Source: Bacteroidota bacterium (lineage in GTDB: Bacteria; Bacteroidota; Bacteroidia; Chitinophagales; LD1). Taken from it: DNA of 64,000 bases. The stretch covers positions 126,622 to 190,621 of the forward strand of contig JAFDYN010000008.1 in NCBI GenBank assembly GCA_018267385.1, in the 5' to 3' direction. The number at the start of each line of letters is the position of its first letter. Position 1 is the first letter of the stretch. Made by a program: the position numbers and the translations under genes. The notes under the pieces were generated by a model that was given only the letters and a program-made list of their open reading frames with translations, was not told the origin of the DNA and made no database searches. Below, piece by piece: positions 29,716 through 37,110 of the stretch.

Positions 29716-31653
29716 ATGACGCAAAAACGATCCATTTTCCAGTGGTTTGGAGATATATCTATATCCCGCAAACTGAATTTTACTGTAGGGATCATGGCTA
29801 CGCTGATAGCTGTGGAGCTGCTCACGTTGTGGTTTGCCATTCACACCCTCTCCTCCGTGCGGGCCTACGTAGGCGGTGAGGGCCTGTGGTCTAAGGGCCA
29901 GAAAGACGCCGTATACCACCTGCAGAAGTACGGCCACTCGCATCACGAGGCAGACTACCAGAATTTTCTTCTCTTCATGAAAGTCCCGCTAGGCGACCAC
30001 CTGGCGCGTGAGGCCATGCTCAAAACCCCTATAGACTGGGAGGGTGCGCGCGCAGGCTTCATACAGGGCCGCAATGACCCGGAGGATATAGACGGCATGA
30101 TACGCCTGATGGTGCGCTTTCACACGGAGCCACACCTGAAGCGCGCCATAGATGCCTGGACTGAGGCCGACCCGCAGATCATGCGCCTGCTGCCACTGGC
30201 TGAGCAGCTGCACCAGGAGATCACCTCTGACCACCCGAGCCAGGAGGTGATAGACGCACTGGAGGCAGAGGTGCAGCGCACCAATGAGAACCTGACGGTG
30301 CTGGAAGATAATTTCTCCTTTGCGCTGGGCGAAGGCTCGCGCTGGCTGGAGTTTGTGATACTGAGGCTGCTATTTGCCGTAGCCCTCACAGTAGAGATCA
30401 CAGGACTGCTGTTGGCATTCTCCGTGAGCCGCAGCATACAGCGGGGGCTGAAGCAGATCATACGGGCGTCCAAAGCGATCGCGGGCGGCGACTTTGAGTT
30501 TAAGGCGCGGGTCTACAGCCGTGATGAAATAGGCATGGTAGCAGAGGCCATCAATCATATGGCCGATGAGATAGGTCAGGCGGAGAACCGATTTCGCCGG
30601 ATGCTGGAGTCTGCCCCTGATGCGATGGTCATAGTCAATCAGGAGGGCAAGATCCGCCTGGTGAATGAGCAGGCGGAGAAAGTCTTTGGCTACACGCGCG
30701 GGGAGCTGATAGGACAGCCCATAGAAATCCTGATACCTGATCGGTTTGAGGCCTCGCACCCGTCCCGCCGGCAGGAGTATTTTGCCAGGCCGCAGATACG
30801 TACTATGGGTATGGACCTGGAGCTGTATGGCCGGCGCAAGAATGGGGAGGAGTTTCCCGTAGAGATCAGCCTGAGCCCGCTGGAGACCGAGGAGGGCCTG
30901 TGGGTATCCTCTGCCATACGTGATATCAGCGAGAAAAAGCTGGACCACCTGGCGCTGCGCGACTATGCCCGCAAACTGGAAGTGACCAACAACAACCTGG
31001 AGCAGTTTGCCTACGTGGCCTCGCATGACCTGCAGGAGCCACTGCGCACTATCACAAACTTTGTGACCATGTTTCAGGAAAAGCAGCAAGGTAAACTGGA
31101 CAAAGACTCTGAGATCTACCTGGACTATATAGTCAATGCCTCTGAGCGGATGAAGGCGCTGATACGTGACCTGCTGATGTACAGCCGCGTAGGCCGCCAC
31201 CATGTGACGGAAAGTATAGACACAGCAGAGGTAGTCAATGCCGTGCTGCAGGAGCTGCATACCTCCGTACAGGAGTCGGGAGCGCAAGTCACCGTGGGAT
31301 TCCTGCCGGTGCTCAGGGCCAACAAAGCCGAGCTGCACGAGCTGTTTCTCAACCTGATCAGCAATGCTATCAAATATAGTAAACCTGGTATCGCTGCGCA
31401 GATCAGCATAGAGGCCCGCGCAGAAAATAGTCACTGGCTATTTGCTGTAAAGGATAATGGCATAGGTATTGATAAGGCATATAGTGAACGGGTATTTGTG
31501 ATATTCCAGCGGCTGCACAACCAGAACCAATACAGCGGAACCGGCGTAGGACTGGCTACCTGCCGCAAAATAATAGAACTGCACGGAGGCCGTATCTGGC
31601 TGGAGTCGGCTCCGGGTGAAGGCACCACTTTTTATTTCACATTCCCGACCTGA
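29716..31653 (+). CDS. membrane sensor histidine kinase (HAMP-PAS)
   Basis: A 645-residue kinase. A transmembrane helix at about 22-45, a helical periplasmic sensor (about 46-215) and a second helix at about 217-240 are followed by HAMP, a PAS domain (about 297-410), and the DHp domain with phospho-acceptor His437 in ASHDLQEPLRT. The ATPase boxes NLISNAIKYS, DNGIGI and GTGVGL are intact. The gene is 50 bp before a response regulator, so the two probably form one system, of the phytochrome/Rcp1-like type. Confidence 0.93.
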   Translation: MTQKRSIFQWFGDISISRKLNFTVGIMATLIAVELLTLWFAIHTLSSVRAYVGGEGLWSKGQKDAVYHLQKYGHSHHEADYQNFLLFMKVPLGDHLAREAMLKTPIDWEGARAGFIQGRNDPEDIDGMIRLMVRFHTEPHLKRAIDAWTEADPQIMRLLPLAEQLHQEITSDHPSQEVIDALEAEVQRTNENLTVLEDNFSFALGEGSRWLEFVILRLLFAVALTVEITGLLLAFSVSRSIQRGLKQIIRASKAIAGGDFEFKARVYSRDEIGMVAEAINHMADEIGQAENRFRRMLESAPDAMVIVNQEGKIRLVNEQAEKVFGYTRGELIGQPIEILIPDRFEASHPSRRQEYFARPQIRTMGMDLELYGRRKNGEEFPVEISLSPLETEEGLWVSSAIRDISEKKLDHLALRDYARKLEVTNNNLEQFAYVASHDLQEPLRTITNFVTMFQEKQQGKLDKDSEIYLDYIVNASERMKALIRDLLMYSRVGRHHVTESIDTAEVVNAVLQELHTSVQESGAQVTVGFLPVLRANKAELHELFLNLISNAIKYSKPGIAAQISIEARAENSHWLFAVKDNGIGIDKAYSERVFVIFQRLHNQNQYSGTGVGLATCRKIIELHGGRIWLESAPGEGTTFYFTFPT

Positions 31654-31703
31654 GACCGCACCCTATCCGATCCTGTGATTTTTATCCATCAAAACCGTAT
31701 ACC

Positions 31704-32135
31704 ATGCGTACACGTGATCTGATACTGCTCATAGACGATAGCGATGCGGACAATTTCTACCACCGCTTTATCATAGAGCGTACCGGTGTGCCCTATGATG
31801 TGCACAGCACTGAGGGCAGCATAGAGGGCTATGACTATCTCTCTAAAAGCCTGAGCCTCCCGGACAATAGCCAGTACCCTATGCCGCGCATTATCTTCCT
31901 GGATATCAATATGCCTGCGATCAATGGTTTTGAGCTACTCACTAAGTTTCGTGAGCTGCCAGATCCATGGGGGCGCAAGGAAGGCATCAAGATATTTATG
32001 CTGACCGGCTCACTAAATCCTGATGACAGGGCACGAGCGGCAGCAGAGTACAGCGACCTCATCACTGACTTTCGCATCAAGCCACTGAGTGAGGAGGTGG
32101 TGAAGACATTGGTGCAGGAATATTTCCCTGTGTAA
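31704..32135 (+). CDS. single-domain response regulator (Rcp1-like)
   Basis: A 143-residue receiver domain with no output domain. Metal-binding acids lie in LLIDDSDADN, the phospho-acceptor Asp in IIFLDINMP, the Thr in MLTGS and the Lys in RIKPLS. It likely accepts phosphate from the kinase encoded just upstream and acts by protein contact. It lies 15 bp before aat. Confidence 0.93.
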   Translation: MRTRDLILLIDDSDADNFYHRFIIERTGVPYDVHSTEGSIEGYDYLSKSLSLPDNSQYPMPRIIFLDINMPAINGFELLTKFRELPDPWGRKEGIKIFMLTGSLNPDDRARAAAEYSDLITDFRIKPLSEEVVKTLVQEYFPV

Positions 32136-32150
32136 AATTACCTTTGCCAC

Positions 32151-32789
32151 ATGGTATTCCGCCTGGGGCATGAGCTGATATTTCCAGATCCCTCTCTGGC
32201 AGATGATGACGGCTGGCTGGCAGTAGGTGGCGACCTACAGCCGGAGCGCCTGCTGCTGGCCTATCGCCATGGTATATTCCCGTGGTACTCAGAGGGCGAT
32301 CCTATCTGCTGGTATAGCCCTCATGAGCGCTTTGTGATCTATGCAGACGAGGTGCATGTGTCAGGCAGCATGCAGCGGCTGCTGCGCTCGGGCAAGTATA
32401 CGGTGACGAAGGATCAGGACTTCGCGGCCGTGATACGTCATTGCGCCGATATGCCGCGTGCCGGCCAGGACGGCACCTGGATCACCCCGGAGATGATGGA
32501 CGCCTATATCCGGCTGCATGACATCGGCGCCGCGCACTCAGTGGAAGTTTGGCTGGCGGACCGACTGGTAGGCGGTATCTACGGCGTAGTAGTAGGCCGG
32601 GTGTTTTGCGGGGAGAGCATGTTTAGCCTCGCCCCGTCTGCCTCCAAAGTGGCGCTGATAAACCTCTGCCGCAGCGGCAGGTATGACCTGATAGACTGCC
32701 AGTTTCACACACCGCACCTGGAGCGCATGGGCGGAAAATTTATTTCACGCGAGGCGCTACAGCACCACCTGAGTGCGGCAGAGAAATAA
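32151..32789 (+). CDS. aat: leucyl/phenylalanyl-tRNA-protein transferase
   Basis: A 212-residue enzyme of the N-end rule pathway. It moves Leu or Phe from tRNA to proteins with N-terminal Arg or Lys. Diagnostic stretches are FPDPSLADDDGWLAVGGDL, AYRHGIFPWY, WYSPHERFVI and GGIYGVVVGRVFCGESMFS. It lies 15 bp downstream of the response regulator and 50 bp upstream of the SRP RNA gene. Confidence 0.96.
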   Translation: MVFRLGHELIFPDPSLADDDGWLAVGGDLQPERLLLAYRHGIFPWYSEGDPICWYSPHERFVIYADEVHVSGSMQRLLRSGKYTVTKDQDFAAVIRHCADMPRAGQDGTWITPEMMDAYIRLHDIGAAHSVEVWLADRLVGGIYGVVVGRVFCGESMFSLAPSASKVALINLCRSGRYDLIDCQFHTPHLERMGGKFISREALQHHLSAAEK

Positions 32790-32805
32790 AAAATCCGGTA
32801 TGCTC

Positions 32806-32835
32806 TTGGAGCGAATAGCGGAATTACTATATTCG
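32806..32835 (+). promoter_or_regulatory. promoter of the SRP RNA
   Basis: TTG (32806-32808), a 19-base spacer and TATATTCG (32828-32835), one mismatch from TAnnTTTG. The predicted start falls at the first base of the SRP RNA helix. Confidence 0.7.
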
Positions 32836-32839
32836 CGGC

Positions 32840-32936
32840 GGGGCGAGCCTCATGCGACCAGCTCCTGCTCACTCCCCCAGGTCGGAAACGAAGCAAGGGT
32901 AGGCGGTTGAGCGGTGCGACATGAGTTACTTGCCCT
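32840..32936 (+). ncRNA. ffs: signal recognition particle RNA, small bacterial type
   Basis: About 97 nt. The ends pair (GGGCGAG with CTTGCCC, then CTCATG with CATGAG). The tip carries the Ffh-binding region, CCCAGGTCGGAAACGAAGCA, with the AGCA loop strand. The tetraloop appears to be GAAA closed by TCG/CGA in place of the usual GGAA closed by CC/GG. A T-rich tract (TATTTTTATTT) follows as the terminator. It works with Ffh and the FtsY encoded at 17505-18461. Confidence 0.92.
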
Positions 32937-33008
32937 ATTTTTATTTCCCCTCGCCGAAGATTCTCTCCACCTTTCGTCCACATCTGCCGTTTTTTCTTTT
33001 GTCGTTTT

Positions 33009-33016
33009 TATCTTTG
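33009..33016 (+). promoter_or_regulatory. candidate -7 box for the aldolase gene
   Basis: TATCTTTG is a perfect TAnnTTTG, 53 bases before the start codon. No clear -33 TTG is found at the right spacing, so the call is tentative. Confidence 0.35.
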
Positions 33017-33069
33017 GCATCGCATTCGCTGCTTGTCTTTACTATTTCTAAACCATCAATACATCTGCC

Positions 33070-33726
33070 ATGAAATTCTTCATAGACACCGCAAACCTGA
33101 ACGAGATAAAAGAAGCTACCGCCCTGGGTATACTGGACGGCGTCACTACCAATCCATCACTGATGGCCAAAGAAGGCATCAAAGGTGATGCAAACGTGAC
33201 CAAGCACTACGTAGATATCTGCAACATAGTGGACGGCCCGGTGAGCGCAGAGGTGATCTCTACAGATTTCAAGGGTATAGTGGAAGAAGGTAAAAAACTC
33301 GCCGCCCTGCATCCCAATATCGTAGTGAAGGTGCCGATGATAGAAGAGGGCGTGAAAGCCATCAAATGGTTTAGCGATAATGGTATCAAGACAAACTGTA
33401 CGCTGGTCTTCTCTGCCGGGCAGGCCATACTTGCTGCCAAGGCGGGTGCCACGATGGTATCTCCATTCATAGGCCGTATAGACGATAGCGGCTGGGAGGG
33501 TGTGCCGCTGATCAGTCAGATAGTCAATATATATAACATTCACGGCTATGAGACCGAAGTACTCGCTGCATCTATCCGCAGCGCACTCCATATCATACAG
33601 TGCGCAGAGGCTGGTGCAGACATCGCTACCTGCCCGCTGTCATCCATCAAGGGACTCTTCAAACACCCACTCACCGACATCGGCCTGGAGAAATTTCTCG
33701 CGGATCACAAGAAAGTAAACGGATAA
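33070..33726 (+). CDS. fsa: transaldolase / fructose-6-phosphate aldolase family protein
   Basis: A 218-residue TalC/FSA-type enzyme. It has [27 protein letters not shown], the Schiff-base Lys in NIVVKVPM, and [11 protein letters not shown]. The small size fits the FSA/short transaldolase subfamily acting in the pentose phosphate pathway; which of the two activities it has cannot be told from sequence. It starts downstream of the SRP RNA gene and 26 bp before the EF-Tu-like protein gene. Confidence 0.93.
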   Translation: MKFFIDTANLNEIKEATALGILDGVTTNPSLMAKEGIKGDANVTKHYVDICNIVDGPVSAEVISTDFKGIVEEGKKLAALHPNIVVKVPMIEEGVKAIKWFSDNGIKTNCTLVFSAGQAILAAKAGATMVSPFIGRIDDSGWEGVPLISQIVNIYNIHGYETEVLAASIRSALHIIQCAEAGADIATCPLSSIKGLFKHPLTDIGLEKFLADHKKVNG

Positions 33727-33752
33727 CTCAGTACCAGCTCTCCTTTCTGACC

Positions 33753-34088
33753 ATGAGTGAAGCCTTTCATCTCAGCAGTCCTGAAATAGAAGCAACTATT
33801 TATTACCTGAGTACGGCAGAAGGTGGTCGCTCCACTCCTGTTCACTCCGGCTACAGAGGTCAATTTTATTATGACCATGCGGACTGGGATGCCGGACAGG
33901 AGTTCATTGGCCAGGATCAATGTGTCCCCGGAGCGTCAGTAGACGTAAGAATGCAGACTGCTTCTCCCGAGTGCCATGTAGGCAAACTTTTTATCGGCAA
34001 GGAATTTGAAATCAGAGAAGGCAATCAAATAGTCGGGCAGGGTAAAATCACAAAACTGATAAGAGAAGATTTTCAAGCGCGTACTTGA
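33753..34088 (+). CDS. free-standing EF-Tu domain III-like protein
   Basis: A 111-residue protein that reads like the C-terminal beta-barrel of elongation factor Tu without GTPase or domain II. GGRSTPVHSGYRGQFYY aligns with the EF-Tu GGRHTPFFSGYRPQFY motif, and FEIREGNQIVGQGKITKLI with FAIREGGRTVGAGVVTKI. The ATG at 33753 was chosen because the upstream frame overlaps the aldolase gene. Domain III of EF-Tu contacts the tRNA T stem and EF-Ts; what this isolated domain does is unknown. Confidence 0.75.
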   Translation: MSEAFHLSSPEIEATIYYLSTAEGGRSTPVHSGYRGQFYYDHADWDAGQEFIGQDQCVPGASVDVRMQTASPECHVGKLFIGKEFEIREGNQIVGQGKITKLIREDFQART

Positions 34089-34105
34089 AATCCATACAAA
34101 TCACG

Positions 34106-34470
34106 CTATCGGGTACCAGAAAATACACAATTGCCCATAATGGTCATCCAAACATGATGACCTGTGCTGTCAAAATATGCCTCGTAAGTACTGTCAGCAT
34201 TGGCAAAGAAAAAGGGATAGGAAACATTGGCAGGTCGGGACAAAGCTGTAATATATTGGTTAGTGGAGCTATCTACAAAAGCTGCATTGTCAGCGTCTAT
34301 CTGATCTACAGTCACTGCCATATATGATGTATCATAAATGACCTGGGTAGGCGAGAACGTCTGGCATACTTTGTAGCCGCTGTACTTCCCGGATATTTTA
34401 GATGGATAGCTGGATTTCTTGCAAGATGCCATCATTGCCGCAAGAGTCAGGAAAAGAATGGCTTTTTCAT
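34106..34470 (-). pseudogene. small lipoprotein gene with a frameshift in the A tract after the start codon
   Basis: From ATG 34470 the sequence reads ATG-AAAAA-GCC and hits TGA after seven codons. With one more A it would read MKKAILFLTLAAMMASCKK, a perfect lipoprotein signal, and then stay open to 34106. Without it the remaining frame can only start at internal Met codons (34435 or 34432), which destroys the signal peptide. The 109-residue downstream part (CKKSSYPSKISGKYSGYKVC...) is otherwise intact. It may be a phase-variable gene, a recent pseudogene or a sequencing error at a homopolymer. Confidence 0.7.
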
Positions 34471-34489
34471 ACTACAAATTATTTATAAT

Positions 34490-35173
34490 TCACAATACAA
34501 CTTTATATACTTGTTTTGAAATGAAAGGATTTTCGAAATCATTATAATCTATCACAATATCTGCCAGCATCTCTGGATTTACCTCAGACTGATATATAGC
34601 AAATGCTGCATGATAGCGCTTCACATATTTATCCCGCGCTGCGCGATCTCCTCCTAGCTCCTCTCTATCTCTACTGACACCGCGCTCCATTGCTATAGCC
34701 TGATCTGCCTTGAGAAAAATTTTGAGGTCCCAGTGGGGTCTGTATATTGATTTGAAAAGATAAGAGCCATCAGAAATGATGATAGCATCATGATCTAGCT
34801 CCAGCCGCTCCATATCGAGATATTTGTCTGAAACCAGATCGTGAATGGCAGGAGTATATTGGGGCCTTTCGCCCTGTGAAGCCAGCAGGACCAGCCTGAC
34901 AAAGGCATCTTCATCATAAGCATCTTCATAGTATCCGAGTGCACTATCACGTCCCTGCCGGTATCTACGCGCACGATCATGGTGATAGCCATCTATAGAT
35001 ACGTGCACAGCGCGCGATTGATGAGCGATAAGGTAATTAGTCAGCTTTTCGGCAAATGTGGTTTTACCCGTCCCTTCCATGCCATTGATAGCTATACGGA
35101 CCGGTTTATCCTTTGTGATAGAACGTATCTGCTGGTATAGGTAAGAGTAAATTTGTTCGGGTTGCATTTTCAC
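34490..35173 (-). CDS. uridine kinase-like P-loop kinase
   Basis: A 227-residue ATPase of the uridine kinase/phosphoribulokinase-like group. Walker A is NGMEGTGKTTFA and the Walker B/substrate region is VHVSIDGYHHDRARRYRQG, with a later IIISDGSYLF and the lid RDREELGGDRAARDKYVKRYH. It is AT-richer than the genes around. The precise substrate (nucleoside or other small alcohol) is not clear. It lies 16 bp before the PspC-like gene's end on the same strand. Confidence 0.8.
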   Translation of the reverse strand: MKMQPEQIYSYLYQQIRSITKDKPVRIAINGMEGTGKTTFAEKLTNYLIAHQSRAVHVSIDGYHHDRARRYRQGRDSALGYYEDAYDEDAFVRLVLLASQGERPQYTPAIHDLVSDKYLDMERLELDHDAIIISDGSYLFKSIYRPHWDLKIFLKADQAIAMERGVSRDREELGGDRAARDKYVKRYHAAFAIYQSEVNPEMLADIVIDYNDFENPFISKQVYKVVL

Positions 35174-35189
35174 ATCGGTTCATAGGTAC

Positions 35190-35414
35190 CTAGTAGTCCC
35201 AAACCGGATTGCGACTGCCGCGTACATAGTCACGCAGCTTGATCCAGAAAGCGAGGATCATATACACGATCAGAGGTGAGCCAATAGTGAGGCAGGAGGC
35301 GTAGATGAAGAAAAGACGGATATTCTTGATAGGCATGCCGAGCCTCTCTCCTACCTTGGTACATACACCAAAAGCGTTATACTCTACGAGAAATTTAAAT
35401 GTGTCTAATTTCAT
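35190..35414 (-). CDS. PspC-domain membrane protein
   Basis: A 74-residue protein with the PspC signature: an amphipathic start, FGVCTKVGERLGMPIKNIRLFFIYASC, and one hydrophobic helix (about residues 38-58). PspC domains occur in envelope stress responses and toxin-like systems; this short stand-alone form is common in Bacteroidota. It probably sits in the inner membrane. Confidence 0.85.
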   Translation of the reverse strand: MKLDTFKFLVEYNAFGVCTKVGERLGMPIKNIRLFFIYASCLTIGSPLIVYMILAFWIKLRDYVRGSRNPVWDY

Positions 35415-35520
35415 ATATCACCTGATACATCCAAAGATAACCATACCGCCGCAGCACGGCAAGCCCGCACTGTTAAAAGATATAACCAAAGCTAACGCAA
35501 TTTGTTGTCTGGCGCGACAT

Positions 35521-36807
35521 CTAGTCGTGCGTAGCATTCAGCAACTGGTGTCCTATCTGGCACTGCAGGCAGCGACCATTGAGGCAATACTCATTGCGCA
35601 ACTGTAGAAGTGCCTGAGTATCATTGGCCGTCCGGGCCTGGATGCCCAGCTCCTCCCACATACGGATGATGGCATTGTCTTCCGCTCCTGCCTCCGCCAG
35701 CATATCCAGCGCCCGTTGGCATATTTTCTCATCATCCTTGTACCTGCCGTAGCTGAAGAGCAGCGGCACCACCGCATTGATCACCACAATATCGGTCAGC
35801 ATATGGCCGATACGGGCACTCCCTCTGCCCGTGGGTTTGTCAAACTGATAATGATCATGCCAGTACGGATGTATCTCTACCTCAAAGAAATGATGCAGCG
35901 CCCTCATATCTCCGCTGGCCAGTATGCCACTGAAGAGGTGCGGCTCGCGTACCAGTAGTGCAGCCAGTTGCGCGATTTTGACGGTGGGGAAACCGGCTGG
36001 CCGCACACGAAAGAACTTCCACTCATGCAGCGCCAGCGGCTGTAGCCCGTGCAGCTTCCTCAGATAGGTATACTCCCGCTTCAAGCTGCGCGGATACTCC
36101 TCATCATGGTCAGCCTCCAGCATACCCGCCTGACCAAACAGCAGTGCCTCTACCTGCACAGGGCTGGCCCTGTGCTTGTGTATCACGGTCAGTGGTAGGG
36201 AGGCCGCCAGCCGCTGAAAGGGCTGTTTATTCACCGTGCCGCCGTAGTACATCGCTATCATCTGAAAGGCGACCTGGTCCCAGTCATTGTGCGATTTGTG
36301 CAGCATGGCTTCTATCACCGCTACTTTGGCCTGGAGCCGCTCTATCACCAGCCGCTCAAAAAAAGCAGTGAAGGATGTACCAGCCGGCAGCGAGCGGATC
36401 AGTCCGGCGCATGGTACCTTGTCCAGGCCGCCTTTCAGCAACTCATATCGCTGCAGCAGTGTGGGCGAAATGTGATCTTTCAGGCTTAGCACTGCTACCT
36501 GCTGGCCGTTTTGCAGGAGCGTAGGTTTAGTATCTGTATCATACACTACATGCAGGATCACATTATTGTAGGCTGCATCGCGCTCGTGGCCGTGCGTGTA
36601 CCAGTCGCGCTGGTGTATATGTATCTCTACGTTGCCCGCCAGCAACGCTTCTCCTATCCTGATGCGTGCATTGGTAAAGTCTGCCCCCGCATCGGTATTA
36701 TGCTGCCCGGACCTGATGATCTGCACTGCCTCGCCGGTAGTAGTGTACAGGCTGCCAGTGTCGTACAGACTGTAGCGCCAGATATAGTGCAGCAGGTCCT
36801 CTCTCAT
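35521..36807 (-). CDS. DUF2851 family protein
   Basis: A 428-residue protein of the DUF2851 family, recognisable by LLHYIWRYSLYDTGSLYTTTGEAVQI, GNVEIHIHQRDWY and ILHVVYDTD near the N-terminus. The C-terminus contains CLNGRCLQCQIGHQLL, four Cys within a short span that could bind metal. The family is confined mostly to Bacteroidota and its function is unknown; nuclease-like residues (EIHIHQRDW) have been noted in such folds but I cannot verify this here. Confidence 0.85.
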   Translation of the reverse strand: MREDLLHYIWRYSLYDTGSLYTTTGEAVQIIRSGQHNTDAGADFTNARIRIGEALLAGNVEIHIHQRDWYTHGHERDAAYNNVILHVVYDTDTKPTLLQNGQQVAVLSLKDHISPTLLQRYELLKGGLDKVPCAGLIRSLPAGTSFTAFFERLVIERLQAKVAVIEAMLHKSHNDWDQVAFQMIAMYYGGTVNKQPFQRLAASLPLTVIHKHRASPVQVEALLFGQAGMLEADHDEEYPRSLKREYTYLRKLHGLQPLALHEWKFFRVRPAGFPTVKIAQLAALLVREPHLFSGILASGDMRALHHFFEVEIHPYWHDHYQFDKPTGRGSARIGHMLTDIVVINAVVPLLFSYGRYKDDEKICQRALDMLAEAGAEDNAIIRMWEELGIQARTANDTQALLQLRNEYCLNGRCLQCQIGHQLLNATHD

Positions 36808-36859
36808 AGCTTTAAAAATACCATCATTTGGCTCAGGGCAAAATTCTTTGTCAGATTTT

Positions 36860-36892
36860 GCACGCTTATACAGAAATCTGCACGCTTATACA
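36860..36892 (+). repeat. 20-bp-period direct repeat
   Basis: GCACGCTTATACA at 36860-36872 and 36880-36892. The spacing of two helical turns is typical of cooperative protein binding sites, but no regulator is known. Confidence 0.6.
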
Positions 36893-37006
36893 TTCACAAG
36901 CATATTGTATATCAATATTCTTGCCTATGACAATACTCTGTACTACTATTGTGTCACGCCGACCACTTTAGACCTACGGTCGCCAAGATATCGACCATGA
37001 AAACGG

Positions 37007-37039
37007 AAGGGCAGTCATGAACAGGCTGCCCTTTTTTAT
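37007..37039 (+). terminator. orphan intrinsic terminator
   Basis: AAGGGCAG (37007-37014) pairs with CTGCCCTT (37026-37033), followed by more T. No plus-strand gene lies upstream; the next gene starts 72 bases downstream. Confidence 0.7.
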
Positions 37040-37110
37040 TGCCTGTGCCGGCCTTTTACCCATTCCTTAGTATTCTTCTATATTAGCGTCGCTAAAAATC
37101 TACACAGTAC

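Larger units (their letters stand above)
36808..37110. other. intergenic region with direct repeats and an orphan terminator
   Basis: About 300 bases between divergent genes. It holds two direct copies of GCACGCTTATACA exactly 20 bp apart (36860 and 36880) and, near its right end, a plus-strand terminator hairpin with no gene in front of it. Hence a short transcript may lie between them. Confidence 0.6.
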
